Source of the DNA: Agrypnia vestita
Lineage: Eukaryota; Arthropoda; Insecta; Trichoptera; Phryganeidae
Reading direction: 5' to 3'
Length of the DNA: 64,000 nucleotides
Assembly (NCBI GenBank): GCA_016648135.1
Contig: JADDOH010002665.1
Span: 1-64,000, forward strand
The notes beneath the pieces are model-generated. The model did no database searches. It was not told the origin of the DNA and was given only the letters and a program-made list of their open reading frames with translations. Both the position numbers and the translations under genes were made by a program. This document shows positions 45,406-56,935 of this stretch, piece by piece; within the stretch, counting starts at the first letter, position 1; each line of letters begins with the position of its first letter.

Positions 45406-48072
45406 GCGTAAGTAGGTATTCAATAATATTAAGTACCCAGATTTAATTTATTTATGGAGATATTTTTTTTATTAATGCGTCCCAAGTCTACATGTATTCA
45501 AGTAAATGAAAATTATTAAATAATTTAACATTTTCTTAAATTTTACAGGGAAAAGTAGTATGCATGCGTATCTAAATTACATTTCTTTATATATGCTCAA
45601 TATTTGTTTAACACTTGAATATTAGGTACTTACCTAAAATACCATCGTATTTTTGTCAAATCATTTAAGCGAAATTAATTTTGTTTCTTGCACAGACAAC
45701 AATTATTTTTACCCTTGATTGAAAATCATGATTAAAATGATTTATTTACGATTTTAAATAGGTATACTAAACCAAAATAATTCCTCAAAAACCTACCTCT
45801 ATTATAACCATGAAACTAAAACATAAACGATAATACGTTCGACATTTGTCCATAAAATGTAACACACTTTTAAGTTGATAAAATATCAGCGGTGTATTGT
45901 TACACGTTAATTTATTGTTACATGTTTCTCCTAGTCTATCAATACCCAAAGAGCTGGATTCGTCAGTTAGGTTTTTGATACGACGCGTAGAGCCTTCCAT
46001 GGTTAACCGTCTCTGCCAATTAGGACTCGACGCATGAAGTATACGTGTCGACCATTTTTCATTACGCCTTGGAAGATTGTCAACCAATCAGGTTCTTTTG
46101 AATAACTCAAGTTCACCAAGCATGGAGTGCATTCGGTCGGTGTAAGTTTATAAGTGATAAGTGAAAATTAACAATATCTTTAATGTGATCAAATAATATT
46201 TTGTTTTAGAAATAAGTTGAAAAAAATAAGCGTAAAAAAAACAAGGAGAACTTAAGATTCGCGCAGTTAACCTATTGTGTTTGTTATTCGGTAATTGTTG
46301 AAAATTTGAAAAAAGAATTTAATTTTCACGATTTTAAACCACCAGTAAGACATTGAGTCATGGAATCAAGAGAATATTGCTGCTGTAAGATTTAGTGCTA
46401 CAGAAGATACAAATTTATCGATTCCTCGATACACCCTTATAAGATTGTATTGACCCAGGAACTGAGGCCACCGTTCCATAGAAACCATTGTGAGTTTGCT
46501 TATTGAGCTATAGACTTAAACTAAAAATTTATCGTAATTTTACTTAAAAAAAAAAACATATTTTCGAATGAAGCACATTTCCGGTTACATGGATTTGTAA
46601 ATAAGCAAAACTTGTCGTTTTTTTATGTAAATAATCCACTCAAACAAACCACGAATACCTTAGTATTTGGAAATTAAATATTTTACGCTGCATTTACGAT
46701 ACTACACCTAATTTATTTGATGAAGTCATCGAATTCACTCCTGTAAAAATTTTCAAGTTTGTCATTACAATGGTGTTTTAAAATGTGATTTGCATCTTAA
46801 ACTTTTAGTTAATCTAATTTTAAAATCACATTGTTTTAATTACAATAAAACTTAAGAACCTTTAATAATATGTGTTATGGAACTCATTTATTAACTTTTA
46901 TTGATTACTTAACTTGTGTTATAGTTGATATATTACTGGGTATATTATTTATTTGCTTCATATTCAACAAGTCTCAGCGTTTGACTTAAATCTTGAAAAA
47001 TATATTCTTTAAAAGGGATTTGAATTAAAATTTGTGTGAATATTACTTACGTTGATGTTATCTTGTGGTTTGTGGTGATAGTTCCAATCTACGGAGTACT
47101 GGCCGTAAGCTTCATTTTAAAGGTAAGTTGAGCATTTCCCTTTTCGTTCTTGCGACTGAAAAATGTACTTTATACATGTCTTCAAATTGAAATTTTTAAT
47201 ATCGTGCTCTCCTTTAATTCTTAACCTAATACATTCCCGTTTTCCTAAACCCCTTTCATTTTTCATTCTTTGTTCTAAGTGCCGGCCTACCCAGACCAGG
47301 ACTATATTATACGCACTACGGTATTGCCTAGATTACTATTTCTTTCGATTCTACTAACCAGAAAATCATTTAAAAAAGTAATCAAGTAAAATTTGTTCAA
47401 ATCTACATTTTTTGCATTTAAAATATTATTAACAACACGAATTATTGATTTTTATCCATTTCGTTCGATTGCCTCGAAAATAGATATAAATATAACTCTA
47501 TTTAGCACCGTTAAAATATTTAACTGTTTTCTAATTATTTTATAGCACTTAAACTATTATTATTATTTAAAATTATGTACGGAAAATAATCAAGATATGT
47601 TATTCATCAATATTGAGAAACGGCATTACCTCCAAATTTCAGGGATGATACTGGCTTTTCATATAGGAGAAACCAGGTTCGTTTCCTAGTGAAATTTCAA
47701 TATTTCTCGAGTACACAGTATTTTTCAAGCCTGTGAGTTTTTTAGAGTTTTTCTGCAATGATTGAGCCTCGTCATTTGTTATAGCTTTAAAAAATAAATG
47801 AAGCATATATGAACATATAATTATATATTTAAAAAGTAAAAATTTTTAAAAAAAGTATTAGTTTTAGAATGAAAACATCAAATTTTATAATTTTATTTTT
47901 TGATGTAAATTATAAATATTGATGTGTCTTTCATGGTACGTAGAATATTTTTTTACAAGGAATAACATTGAATTAAATAGTTGATTACGTCAACCAGTTT
48001 TGATAGCAACGTCTATATAGACATTAACTAAATGATAACATATTCACGTATCAAATCAGGGCTTTGATAGTC
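45406..48072. other. Intergenic sequence, nothing supported
   Basis: Mostly AT-rich. 45940-46140 is GC-richer and non-repetitive (GACGCGTAGAGCCTTCCATG, GGAGTGCATTCGGTCGGTGT) with GTAAGT after GGTCGGT; it could be a first exon with a splice donor, but nothing confirms it. The 100-codon minus frame at 45785-46087 shows no motif. Confidence 0.35.
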
Positions 48073-48096
48073 GAGGGGGGGGGTGGGGAGGGGGAG
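48073..48096 (+). repeat. G-run, potential G-quadruplex
   Basis: GAGGGGGGGGGTGGGGAGGG followed by GGAG gives G-tracts of 9, 4 and 5 in 20 bases, enough for four runs of three or more with very short loops. It is isolated in AT-rich DNA. Confidence 0.55.
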
Positions 48097-48764
48097 ACAA
48101 AAGCATTTAAATGGGGAAACTATTAAATCTTTTAAAATTAATGTGAGTTATGTGTCTACTCAAAAAATCACACCCTTTTTATTTGTCACGGTAGTAAATT
48201 ATATTTTTAAAATAAATTATATGAATTTGAAAAGTTTTAAAATGTTAAGGTTAAGTAAGGTAAGGTTTATTTTTATTTCGATCACTTGGTATAATGGTAT
48301 TACGGTGCTTGGATTTCATTTTGATAGCCACTTTACCATTCATCGATGAAAGAACACTCCATGTTCACATCAATGTAAGTCAGGAAGCAGCTTAAAAAGA
48401 GCTGTCAAATAATGCCGGCACACACAAAACAAAATATATAATTGGTTTATAAATTTTGAGTTTTTCTTTAACAATATATTTAATTTGAAATATTAGAAAT
48501 ATGTTTGATTCTCATAATCAAATCAACAATTTATAATAATTTCTAGATTAAAACATAAGAGTTTTTTAAAATAATTCCGATGTTTATTTTTACAAATCAC
48601 AAATTATCGATGATCTGCACTCGTGGAATTATCAAAAAGAACTTATTCATTTTAATAATTAATTATTATTTTATTTATGAATTTGAACAAAGATATTATT
48701 GACTGATAAAGTTGGAAATTCATAAACAAAATACGTTTATAAAATTATGTTAAATGTTTATTTG
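48097..48764. other. Intergenic sequence, nothing recognised
   Basis: AT-rich; the 88-codon plus frame at 48083-48349 begins in the G-run and has no motif. Confidence 0.35.
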
Positions 48765-49265
48765 TCTATATTCTTTATGCGTATATTCCCATTCTTCTTC
48801 TTCTTCCTTGCACTGTCCCAATACATTGCCTAGGTAGGCTGATGGAGTTGGCTCTTCTCGTTCTAAGGTTATGTCTTCTTCGGTTTTGGGTATCGCTTTC
48901 ATCCATCTCTGTAATATTTTGGAGCATTGAGTCATCCAGGAGTTTTTTGGTCTTTCTCTGGATGACTGTCGATGAAGATCCATAGAAATTGCCTGCTTCG
49001 CTGTGTGGACTGGTGGTCTCCATTTTATGTGCCCATACCATCTCAATTGTCGCTCTTCCAGCTTTCTTTGTTTGTTTGTGTCCGTGACACCCAAGCTACT
49101 ACGAATGCGTGAACTTTTAATCCTTTCTTTTAATGTTACTCCTGCCGACCTCTAAGCATTCGCATTTCTGCTGTTTCAAGTTACCTAGAATAGGAGTTGT
49201 ACCTAGTCCAGCATTCGGAGCCATAGCAATAGAGAGCGTACATTACTAGTCTAAACCTTATTTTC
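48765..49265 (-). pseudogene. LINE ORF2 C-terminal fragment
   Basis: Minus strand: a first part (from about 49240) reading ETAEMRMLR and, after frame changes, LKERIKSSRIRSS; then frame 49094-48750 with GVTDTNKQRKLEERQLRWYG, HIKWRPPVHTAKQAISMDLH and RERPKNSWMTQ. This matches E.AEMR.LR..., R.E.QLRWYGHV.RM... and RGRPK..W.D of LINE ORF2. The final acidic region (EEEEEW) is low complexity. It appears to be a different LINE family from those at 9.1 and 62.3 kb. Confidence 0.78.
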
Positions 49266-50639
49266 AACATTAACTCTTAATATATACCCCACTCACTTCT
49301 GTAAGTATTATGAGTAATATCATTAGTTGAAAAAATTTTCAACTTACTTTTAAGCACTTCCAGTAAATCAAATCCTCCAAAATGTCAACCACTCTTACTC
49401 AAAATTACTAATATATACATTTACCATTTTTAGACTATCTAATTTTCCACTTATTTAATTTTTTTTTTAAGCGATTTAATTTTAATTATGTATTACAACA
49501 TCGCATTCTGTTGAATACGATCACTACTGCTAGCAGATGGTGCAAACAATGGGGTATAAAAAACAAAAACAATGCATTAGTTTCTACGTAACAATGTCTT
49601 TAACAAACAGCACCAAAATACTACGCTACACCGAATGGCACTATTCTCACAGCCTATATTTGCGGCCGAAATATGCTTAAAGTAAGAATACGCCATTTTA
49701 GATCGATTTCAGCTGGTAAAAAATAATTACTGCCGCTTATAATTATATTAAACTTGAGATATATTACTACTTAACGTAGAAGGGAAGTATTTTTTTTATA
49801 ATGATAATATTGCGAATCGTTTATTACTGGTTTCTAGTTTTTCAGTACTTACTATTTTATAAATTTATTGTGCAGTTGGTTATAAACCGCAAAATTGATC
49901 ACAAGAATAATTAATTTATTCCCAAAAATTTGTTGTATTCTCATTAAAATCCATACAAATGCGTCTGTTTTTCAAGCTCTGATAATAATTGTAAAACATT
50001 TATTCTGGCACGATCTTGGAGCGAAAAGTCGTATTGCAAATTTTCCTTAATGAAAAGTAAACACTTGTTAAATATTTATAATCGGGACCTTCTGCCGCGC
50101 TGTTTCTCCGATAATTTGAAACACGAGAACGCAATATCAGGCAGTATAAACTAGGGGAAATATCTCGGCTTTGTTCGGAAAATAAAGAAGTAAACAAACG
50201 GGGTTTTCTTCTTAACACCCTTTTTCAATATCAACTTACTTATTCGAGTCCTTTCTATTCTAAAAGGGATCGAAATATACACCGCATCCTAAATAATGAC
50301 ATTTCTTAGCCTTTTGGCTCGCGAGGCATTTTTTCTCTATAGAAATAGAAAAAGCGTCTTCCGCATGTGATTTGTTTTACTCCTTCATATCGTCGACGGG
50401 TTGATGTGCTTAGAATAGTATCCTATAACAAGGGCGCACCTCACATAGCAGCTCGTCTGAGGTTACTTCCTCACGCAAAATATATGACGAACGTTATCAC
50501 GTTTTTCATTCCTTTCCTACGAGGTATTTGCATTTTTCTACAAACCTTTTTATATTTCATTTTAATACAATGTAAAATATAATAAATATTCTTAGTCAAG
50601 AAAAATTTATGTAGATCGAACAGTAAAAAAATTACGTGT
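49266..50639. other. Intergenic sequence, possible unique patch at 50000-50220
   Basis: 50000-50220 is less AT-rich and non-repetitive (GGGACCTTCTGCCGCGCTGT). The minus frame 50000-50218 over it has no recognisable motif. The rest is AT-rich. Confidence 0.3.
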
Positions 50640-51290
50640 GCGGTCGGGGGACCTCCATCAGGGACGAAGTTCCTTACACTTTTTCTTCAATTCTGAATGT
50701 TTTCGATATGGAGTTCTAGATTGTTTATATTTGTATATTTTCGTTATGTAAGGAAACGTTACGTTGAAGGTGTTTTTCGATTTCATTTTTTTTTCATACT
50801 CTTTTTGACGTTAAGCATATGATTTCACTATTATTTCTTTGTAATATATGTAAATAGTGAATAGTAACCATTTTAATCACATTAAATATATATTATATAA
50901 ACAGTAAAAAATACGTGTATCAAAATATATATTGTTATTTACTTACTTTTCTAAGTTTGTATCACACATACTTGTTGCTGTTTCCATTTCTTCAATCTTC
51001 ATTGCAAAATTGCAATAATGAGATAATGTAACTCACGTACCATTTAAAACGGAAAGAAATATTAAATAAGTTTTAACAAAATTTCTACTCGTTCAGTATT
51101 GAGGTTGTACAACCTGTCGCACACGATGCTCGTCTACTCGAATCTCGATACTCGCATGCACACAAACACACTCGTTTATAATAGAAAAAGAGAAAGAAAG
51201 TCGCATGGAGGGTGTTTCCTTACGTGACGATTTCTACCAATGAACTATCGCAAGCCGCGATAAGGAACTTCGTTACAAAAATTATCTATC
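50640..51290. repeat. Segment bounded by inverted GAAGTTCCTTA repeats
   Basis: ACGAAGTTCCTTA at about 50666 and its reverse TAAGGAACTTCGTTAC at about 51261 flank roughly 580 bases containing TAAGGAAACGTTACGTTGAA and GCACACGATGCTCGTCTACT. This could be a DNA transposon with short terminal inverted repeats, but only about 13 bases pair. The left side also reads CCATCAGGGACG, faintly like the reversed PLE core. Confidence 0.4.
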
Positions 51291-51703
51291 TAAAAAAAAT
51301 GTTGATCATCCGAATATGGGGTATTATGGGTTCGGGACCCATAACTGTTTGACAGTTTACGCGCATCAAATAAAATAACACATAATATACCCGCGCACGG
51401 TGTCTGGGAATGAAAAGTCTTGTAAGATATAATTGAAAAAATATTAAATAGAAGTGTCTTAAGTAATTGAAACAATATTTATCGAAAACATTTATCATTT
51501 ATTAATATCACAGTCTATCTTTACAGTCTTTGACAAAAGTTATTCTTACAAGGTATGAAAATTGAACAAAAAATATCTCTTCCCATTAATCAAACTTAAT
51601 AAATGCCTTGAATATCGAAGATACCAATACCTCTTCCTAGAGAACTCGTCTGTCTGTTCTCTACAAAAATCTTCTCAGATTCGATTTTGCGTACTTATGC
51701 TTT
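51291..51703. other. Intergenic sequence, nothing recognised
   Basis: Includes GGGTTCGGGACCCATAACTG (51340-51352), a short palindrome, but no gene or repeat match. Confidence 0.35.
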
Positions 51704-52090
51704 AGGACCTGGAAGGTAAAATAGGCGACATTTCCCCCCTCCCTTTTTACCCCTTCCCTTTCCCTGATATATTTTCAATGTAAATCTGTACCGTTCGACC
51801 GATGCGACTCAAAATTTGGAAACTTATTCTTAGGAACCCAGTGGGTAACATAAGTGACATACATATCCCTCTTCCCCTCCTACCTCTTCAGCTCACCCTG
51901 ATATATTTTCAATGTAAATCTATACCGTTCAACCAATGGGACTCAAAATTTGGAAAATTATTTTTTAGGACTCGGCGGATAACATAGATGATATTTCCTC
52001 CCTTCCTTTTACTTCTTCCCTTTCCTGTGATGTTCGACTGATCGTACTATAAATTTTCGTAACTTTTGGAAATTTCGTAAAAACGAATGG
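51704..52090 (+). repeat. Satellite-like tandem array, about 2.9 units of about 130 bases
   Basis: Units start at 51704 (AGGACCTGGAAGGTAAAATA), 51832 (AGGAACCCAGTGGGTAACAT) and 51967 (AGGACTCGGCGGATAACATA). Each continues with a pyrimidine-rich block (CCTCCC/CTTCCC), CCTGATATATTTTCAATGTA, CGTTCRACC and ACTCAAAATTTGGAAA. Units are about 80% alike by eye, and unit 3 has lost its central part. It may be a fragment of a satellite or a repeated UTR. Confidence 0.85.
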
Positions 52091-52959
52091 TTCATGAATT
52101 TTCAACTTCACAATCCTACAATTATTACATCTCGTTATTTTTCACGGGTTTATGTCTAGTTTTATGCATAACTGTTTTGAAATGCCGCCATACCTATAAA
52201 CCAAATCAACACTTACATATTTATTTATAGAGTTTTTTTCTTGATAACTAATCTTAATAAAAGCTTTATATTATTAAATTCACATATATTAAGAGACTTG
52301 CAAGCAATTTATTTATATACCTTGCTATTTATTAAAATGAAAAGAGACTTAATATGAACATAAGTAAGACATTTATACGCATCAGCTCGTGTAATAAGAA
52401 TCGTGCATTCGTTGGCTTTGCGTTCTCAGAGTACGCGCAGAAAAATACGATTCTGTGGACGAAAGGGTGATGACGTCAGTCTCATCTTTTGATAACTTGA
52501 CACCATTTCTCACGAAGGCATTCAAGTAAGGATGGATGAATAAATTATGTTGTGACGTGTGTATTTATTTATGGAAATTCAGCTTTTATGAACTATGTTA
52601 TATTAATTTTGTGGAACATGCTTTATAACAGTGGAATAAAAAATATTATTCTTACAAAGGTACAGTAAGCAAAGGAAAATGACTGACAGTCTATCTGAAT
52701 GAAAAAAATAATAAAATGTTGTTTAATTTAAATTGTGCGGATATATTGTTTTATCTATTTATAAAAAAACACGATAGGTACCTACACCAGGTGCTTTTTA
52801 ATGTAATATCCTTGACCGGCCTTGCTAGTCACTTGTTGTAAATCTTGCAATCAAACACAGGTATCTCCAATAATTTATTGTGAACTAAGATATAATAATA
52901 TTCGTTGGCAAGTTATGCATGGAGATGCATTTTAGTGAATTATTAAGAATGTCGATTGT
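52091..52959. other. Intergenic sequence, nothing supported
   Basis: 52385-52510 is GC-richer and contains TGATGACGTCAGT, a consensus CRE/ATF-type palindrome (TGACGTCA). No gene or repeat identity. Confidence 0.3.
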
Positions 52960-53515
52960 AAAAACAGTAACCCATAAAAACCAAGATTTTATTATACTGT
53001 CTTTCTTTATAAAATATAACAACAATTAAAGACGAATTAAAACATATAACATAACACTAAACTTACAGTAATTTAATATATTTCTAAAATGTCAGATGTT
53101 TTGAGCTTTGATAAGACACTTCATGCTTTGAAGATTAAATTCTAAAAACATTTGTCAGTCAATTTCGATTTTCGACATTCGTAGTGAAGTACCTATTATG
53201 TATACCGACGGAGTAATTCAAATTTAGAAAATATTCCGCGACGTTATCGGGCCACCGTTGCTAATCAAACTTTTCTAATGATTCCAATATGAAAAAACCA
53301 ATAAAATTCTTAAAATCTGAAATTATACTATAATTATTAATTTTTTTTAACAAAAATTAGAAAAATCTTCTTGATCATCGCCACGAGTCTACTTGCCAAG
53401 TTTCAGCTCGATTTGATCACGGAAAAGGGGTCAAAAATCGATCCAAAGTTTTTTTTTACGGCAAGCCGGCAAGCAAGCAAGCAGACGCCACGAGTTAATA
53501 TAAAAGGAATACAAA
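52960..53515 (-). repeat. Dispersed repeat D, copy 2
   Basis: Reverse complement of the 42868 copy: GTAACCCATAAAAACCAAGA at the left, then CATTCGTAGTGAAGTACCTA, TCTTGATCATCGCCACGAGT, CTTGCCAAGTTTCAGCTCG, GGCAAGCCGGCAAGCAAGCA and AGCAGACGCCACGAGTTAAT at the right. It includes the long middle part that copy 3 lacks. Confidence 0.72.
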
Positions 53516-54104
53516 TAAAATAATCTTAAGTGAACGGAGATAAGTAAACATATCGATACACCAATTTTCATAGTATGATTATAAATAATTTAATATATCC
53601 TTTAAGTCAAAATACGAGATGGTATATATAACATCACAATTAAATATAAGTCGATCCTTATTTCATCTTTGCCGGATGATTATTATCACTTTGACTACAT
53701 TGGATATTTGTAGTTAACTATTAATTTAATTTTGTCCAAACAAATGGCAATGGTACTCAGACCATCTTGCGCACATATGCCGCACGGCAACTAGCCATTA
53801 ATAATTTCCAAGTAAAGGCATTTCCTTAATGCTCAGGAGAAGGGACTAAAAATCAATGTCGGTAAAGTCCTTATGTTACGATTGTGTGAGTTCACGTAAT
53901 ATTTTTCTTAGTAATTAGGTCTACTCCGAGACCGGCATTTTGTTTGTAATATTCGTTGGTCGTCATGTTACTGATATATATTTTACTTTTCAATATTCCA
54001 TAACAGTAGCAAACAACATAACAAAAATACCCATGTTTGAGATACCCATAGATGTATTATGACCGAATCAGTAATTAAGTCTGGCACCTCCGGTAAGAGA
54101 AGCT
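53516..54104. other. Intergenic sequence; weak SINE-B-like remnant near 54000-54110
   Basis: AAAAATACCCATGTTTGAG resembles AAAATACCCATGCTTGAG of the 21325 SINE-B copy, and TCTGGCACCTCCGGTAAGAG may be its decayed B-box side. The rest is unassigned. Confidence 0.3.
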
Positions 54105-54430
54105 AGTCTCATTTTTACTCCCTTAATATTAACTCGTGGCGTCTGCTTGCTTGCCGTCGAGAAAACTTTGGATCGATTTTTGACCTTTTCTCGTGATCCA
54201 ATCGAGCTGAAACTTTGCAAGCAGACTCGTGGCGACGATCAAGAAGATCTATCAAATTTTCGTTAAAAAATAATAATAATTATAGTATAATTTTGGATTT
54301 TTCAAATTTTTCATGGTTTTTCATACAAGTTGTATGGAGATTCCGACGCATATGGTAGACACGAAACCCGAAAATGAGAAAGGGAGTATTGTAAAATCTT
54401 GGTTTTTATGGCTTACTTTTTACACATGTT
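54105..54430 (+). repeat. Dispersed repeat D, copy 3 (short form)
   Basis: ATTTTTACTCCCTTAATATT, AACTCGTGGCGTCTGCTTGC, GAGCTGAAACTTTGCAAGCA, GATCAAGAAGATCTATCAAA, then GAGAAAGGGAGTATTGTAAA and TCTTGGTTTTTATGGCTTAC. Copies 2 and 3 lie about 600 bases apart in opposite orientation, so transcripts across them could pair. Confidence 0.72.
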
Positions 54431-55069
54431 TTTTTTTTAATTTTATTTATTTACTGTGAATTTATTTGTAAAACATTCCGTAAATAAAATTGTGAGAATT
54501 AATAAAAATTATAAAACATATTTTGGTTCTTTCGATCTATGTTCGAGGATGTGACCGTAGGTTTAAAGTGAATACGTTACTCGGATTTAATATCCAGTCA
54601 TCTATAAAACTTTTCGTGCCTGCATTTAACTGAGGACCATTCGGGATCGGCGTATTCGCAATACTGGGCGTTCCAGTACTAGCAGAGCTTTTTTCCTCGT
54701 CCACGTGCTCTTTAATCATTTATAGGTCCCGACTTTTTTTCAATTACATTTGAATTCATCGCGCATATTTCTGTTTGTACTTGTTGGCCAAGTACTTCGA
54801 AATTATGATTTTGTTTAACTTTACACATAAACCTTACGTTATTTGTTTATCGTTTTCTTTGCTTACTTTATTAATATCGCGCAAATGGGCTTATAAGCTC
54901 TGGTTTAATATTATCTCGTCCTGATTGGTTCACAAACCACGGCGTCCCGGTCAACCGAGAACGCCAATTAGTGTCCCTTAGGTAACCCTCTCGCGTGTGG
55001 TGTGTAGGTACTACTTATATCCTGATACGATTAATTTTTACCTAAGTCGTAACCATTACTTTATTGTTT
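54431..55069. other. Intergenic sequence, nothing recognised
   Basis: 54880-55010 is GC-richer (CCACGGCGTCCCGGTCAACC) but has no assigned identity. The 60-codon minus frame at 54537-54719 shows no motif. Confidence 0.3.
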
Positions 55070-55220
55070 TTATCAGGCTCATTTACTGAAGCTTAAAACA
55101 TCACAAAACACTCAGGCTCGAGTAAATCGCATATTTTAATTGTGACCTCACCGGGAATCGAACCCGGAACCCTCGGCCTGAGAAGAAAATGTCATGGCCA
55201 CTGGGCTACGAGGGATACCT
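55070..55220 (-). repeat. tRNA-derived SINE, family B, copy 2 (best preserved)
   Basis: Minus strand: CCCTCGTAGCCCAGTGGCCA gives a good A box (TAGCCCAGTGGC), followed by GAGGGTTCCGGGTTCGATTC with a consensus B box (GGTTCGATTC), then CCGGTGAGGTCACAATTAAA and the body (CGAGTAAATCG in reverse at 55120). B-box arms (CCGGG...CCCGG) pair as a T-arm would. No intact acceptor stem, so a SINE and not a tRNA gene. Confidence 0.82.
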
Positions 55221-55889
55221 AATAACAAAATAAACACTAAGTCAATCATACAACACCATTACATACACATAAGGAATAAATAACTAAATATTTTACCAAT
55301 GAATATTTGAACACGAAATTACAATATCATTGAAAGATTTGGCTGATACTTCGTGGTGCAACATTATAATTTAAAATAATATGTTTTACTTTACTTTGTA
55401 ATACACACACACAATATAAGTTATTAAATTACTACTATAGTTTCGAGAAGAGCATTCCCTCTCATCATAAGGTGATGAGAGGGACTGCTCGTATTACTGG
55501 ATGTTGGATGGATGACTTGCAGGTGATTTGTGAACATAAAACGTGAAGTGCAATATGTGTATTTTTGCACAAAATATTTCCGTTATGTTAATGACTCTAG
55601 CAAAGAAGATCGCGCGCCCGTGCGCGCGGGTATTTGAACCTTTTCCCCTAACAGGCGTCATCATGCGTACACACATATGCCCCGTTCACTCATACCCTTG
55701 CCATTTGTTTCAGAGATACATACATTACAAAAACATTTTTCAACAACAAGCGACTTTCGGTCATCTAGCATTTCGAATTTATTTGGCTTTTTAGTGGATC
55801 CTTATGGCTTAACCGTTCTAAAGCAACTTTGTAGTGATATTTCTAATTGTTATTTTATGTAATGAGACTAGCTAACTAACTAACTAACC
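55221..55889. other. Intergenic sequence, nothing supported
   Basis: A short hairpin ACTCATCATA-like pair occurs at 55455-55490 (CCTCTCATCATAAGGTGATGAGAGG, perfect over about 10 bp). A GCGCGCCCGTGCGCGCGGGT run is at 55610-55630. A (TAAC)n micro-repeat is at 55875-55890. Overlapping frames at 55494-55862 have no motif. Confidence 0.4.
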
Positions 55890-56330
55890 ATCACGCCATC
55901 TAGGCTGAGAGAATAGAACGCCATATTCCTTTATCCTGAAACACTATTTTTGCTTCGGCTACATTCATACATCTTCTCATGCATGCTCTACGGTTGTTGG
56001 GGCTTTTAACAGGCCCATTCTCTAATACTAGTAGTATCTGATCATGCCAGGTCTTTCGTGGACGCCCTCAATTCCTGTTGTCTTCAACATTTGCCCATAC
56101 ATTTTTTAACCATTCTTTCCTTACTCATACTTAGTTTATTCTGTCTACTACACTACCGCCAGCATTACATTGACTTCTAATTTATTCATTCCTCACTCTA
56201 TCGCCCAAAGATTTTCTTCACAAACGCCTTAGTGACCGCATTTCCACCGCATTCTGTATACTTTTATTCTTTTTCTGCTAATTCCAGTCTTCACTTCCAT
56301 AAATCAGAGTATTGTAATTATAATTTTATG
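55890..56330 (-). pseudogene. LINE ORF2 C-terminal fragment
   Basis: Minus strand from about 56320: TLIYGSEDWN, KKNKSIQNAVEMRSLRRLC (compare AVEMR.LR..CG), MYGQMLK, then EGVHERPGMI (GRPR.TW.D), APTTVEHA in one frame or NRRACMRRCMNVAEAK in another, and FRIKEYGVLFSQP (compare C.DR..WRS.VSAYP). The NRRACM.RCM..DEAK...CKDR..WRSI block is characteristic of one widespread arthropod LINE family. Several stops and frame changes. Confidence 0.75.
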
Positions 56331-56739
56331 AAAATCACATTAATATTGTGAAGCCGCAATTTAAGAATACTTTTCCTTAAAATATTCGTATTCATTAAGA
56401 AAAATCACTACCTATATAACACAAATCATAATCAAAGAATTTGTACAAAAAAACCCTATAAAGACTAATTTTTAGTTACTCAGGGACTCAAACTTATCAT
56501 TTTATCTTGTCGAGAGATTCCATAACCATCGCCTTTTGATAGAAATTTAATTAAAAGGCGTGATTTTTTCTGACATTAATATTAATTTGATTTAATATAA
56601 TGATTTACATAATATGGGTATAAACCACCACTATGGAGTTGGTGACAATGTAATGTGACGTGTTTGAAAATAATCTTCTCTTGAAAAAATTTTTTTGCAC
56701 ATAACAAGCATTTGATCAAAAGTGTATCAACTTTAAAAT
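56331..56739. other. Intergenic sequence, nothing recognised
   Basis: AT-rich, no supported feature. Confidence 0.35.
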
Positions 56740-56935
56740 GTACTAACTGTAACTCGTCAAAAATGATGGTACTTTAAAATGTCGGTTCAAAAAAAGACAA
56801 AAAAAGAATGAAAAAAGAAAGAAAAAGAAGAAAACGAAAAAAATTATACTTTCAATAAGCAAAGTACTTAACGTGAAATAACGACAAACAGACAAACGGA
56901 CGGACGGACAGACAACGAAATTATCATAATTAGGA
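56740..56935 (+). repeat. Dispersed repeat C, copy 5 (diverged)
   Basis: TAACTGTAACTCGTCAAAAA, TGATGGTACTTTAAAATGTC, then an A/G-rich replacement (AAAAGACAAAAAAAGAATG) in place of the B-box region, then GACAAACGGACGGACGGACA, GACAACGAAATTATCATAAT. The start and end match the 60150 copy most closely. The minus frame 56743-57000 is an artefact of this purine-rich stretch. Confidence 0.65.

Noticed and set aside
46090..46160. First exon with splice donor (GGTCGGTGTAAGTTT)
   Set aside because: GTAAGT alone is weak evidence; no coding continuation or promoter pair could be supported.
50640..50670. Hammerhead-like motif on the minus strand (CTGATGGAGGTCCCCCGACC)
   Set aside because: CTGATGG for CTGATGA and GACC for GAAA lose both invariant cores.
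55140..55215. Possible tRNA gene on the minus strand (good A and B boxes, T-arm pairing)
   Set aside because: The acceptor stem does not close and a second copy with the same downstream body exists at 21325, so it is SINE family B.
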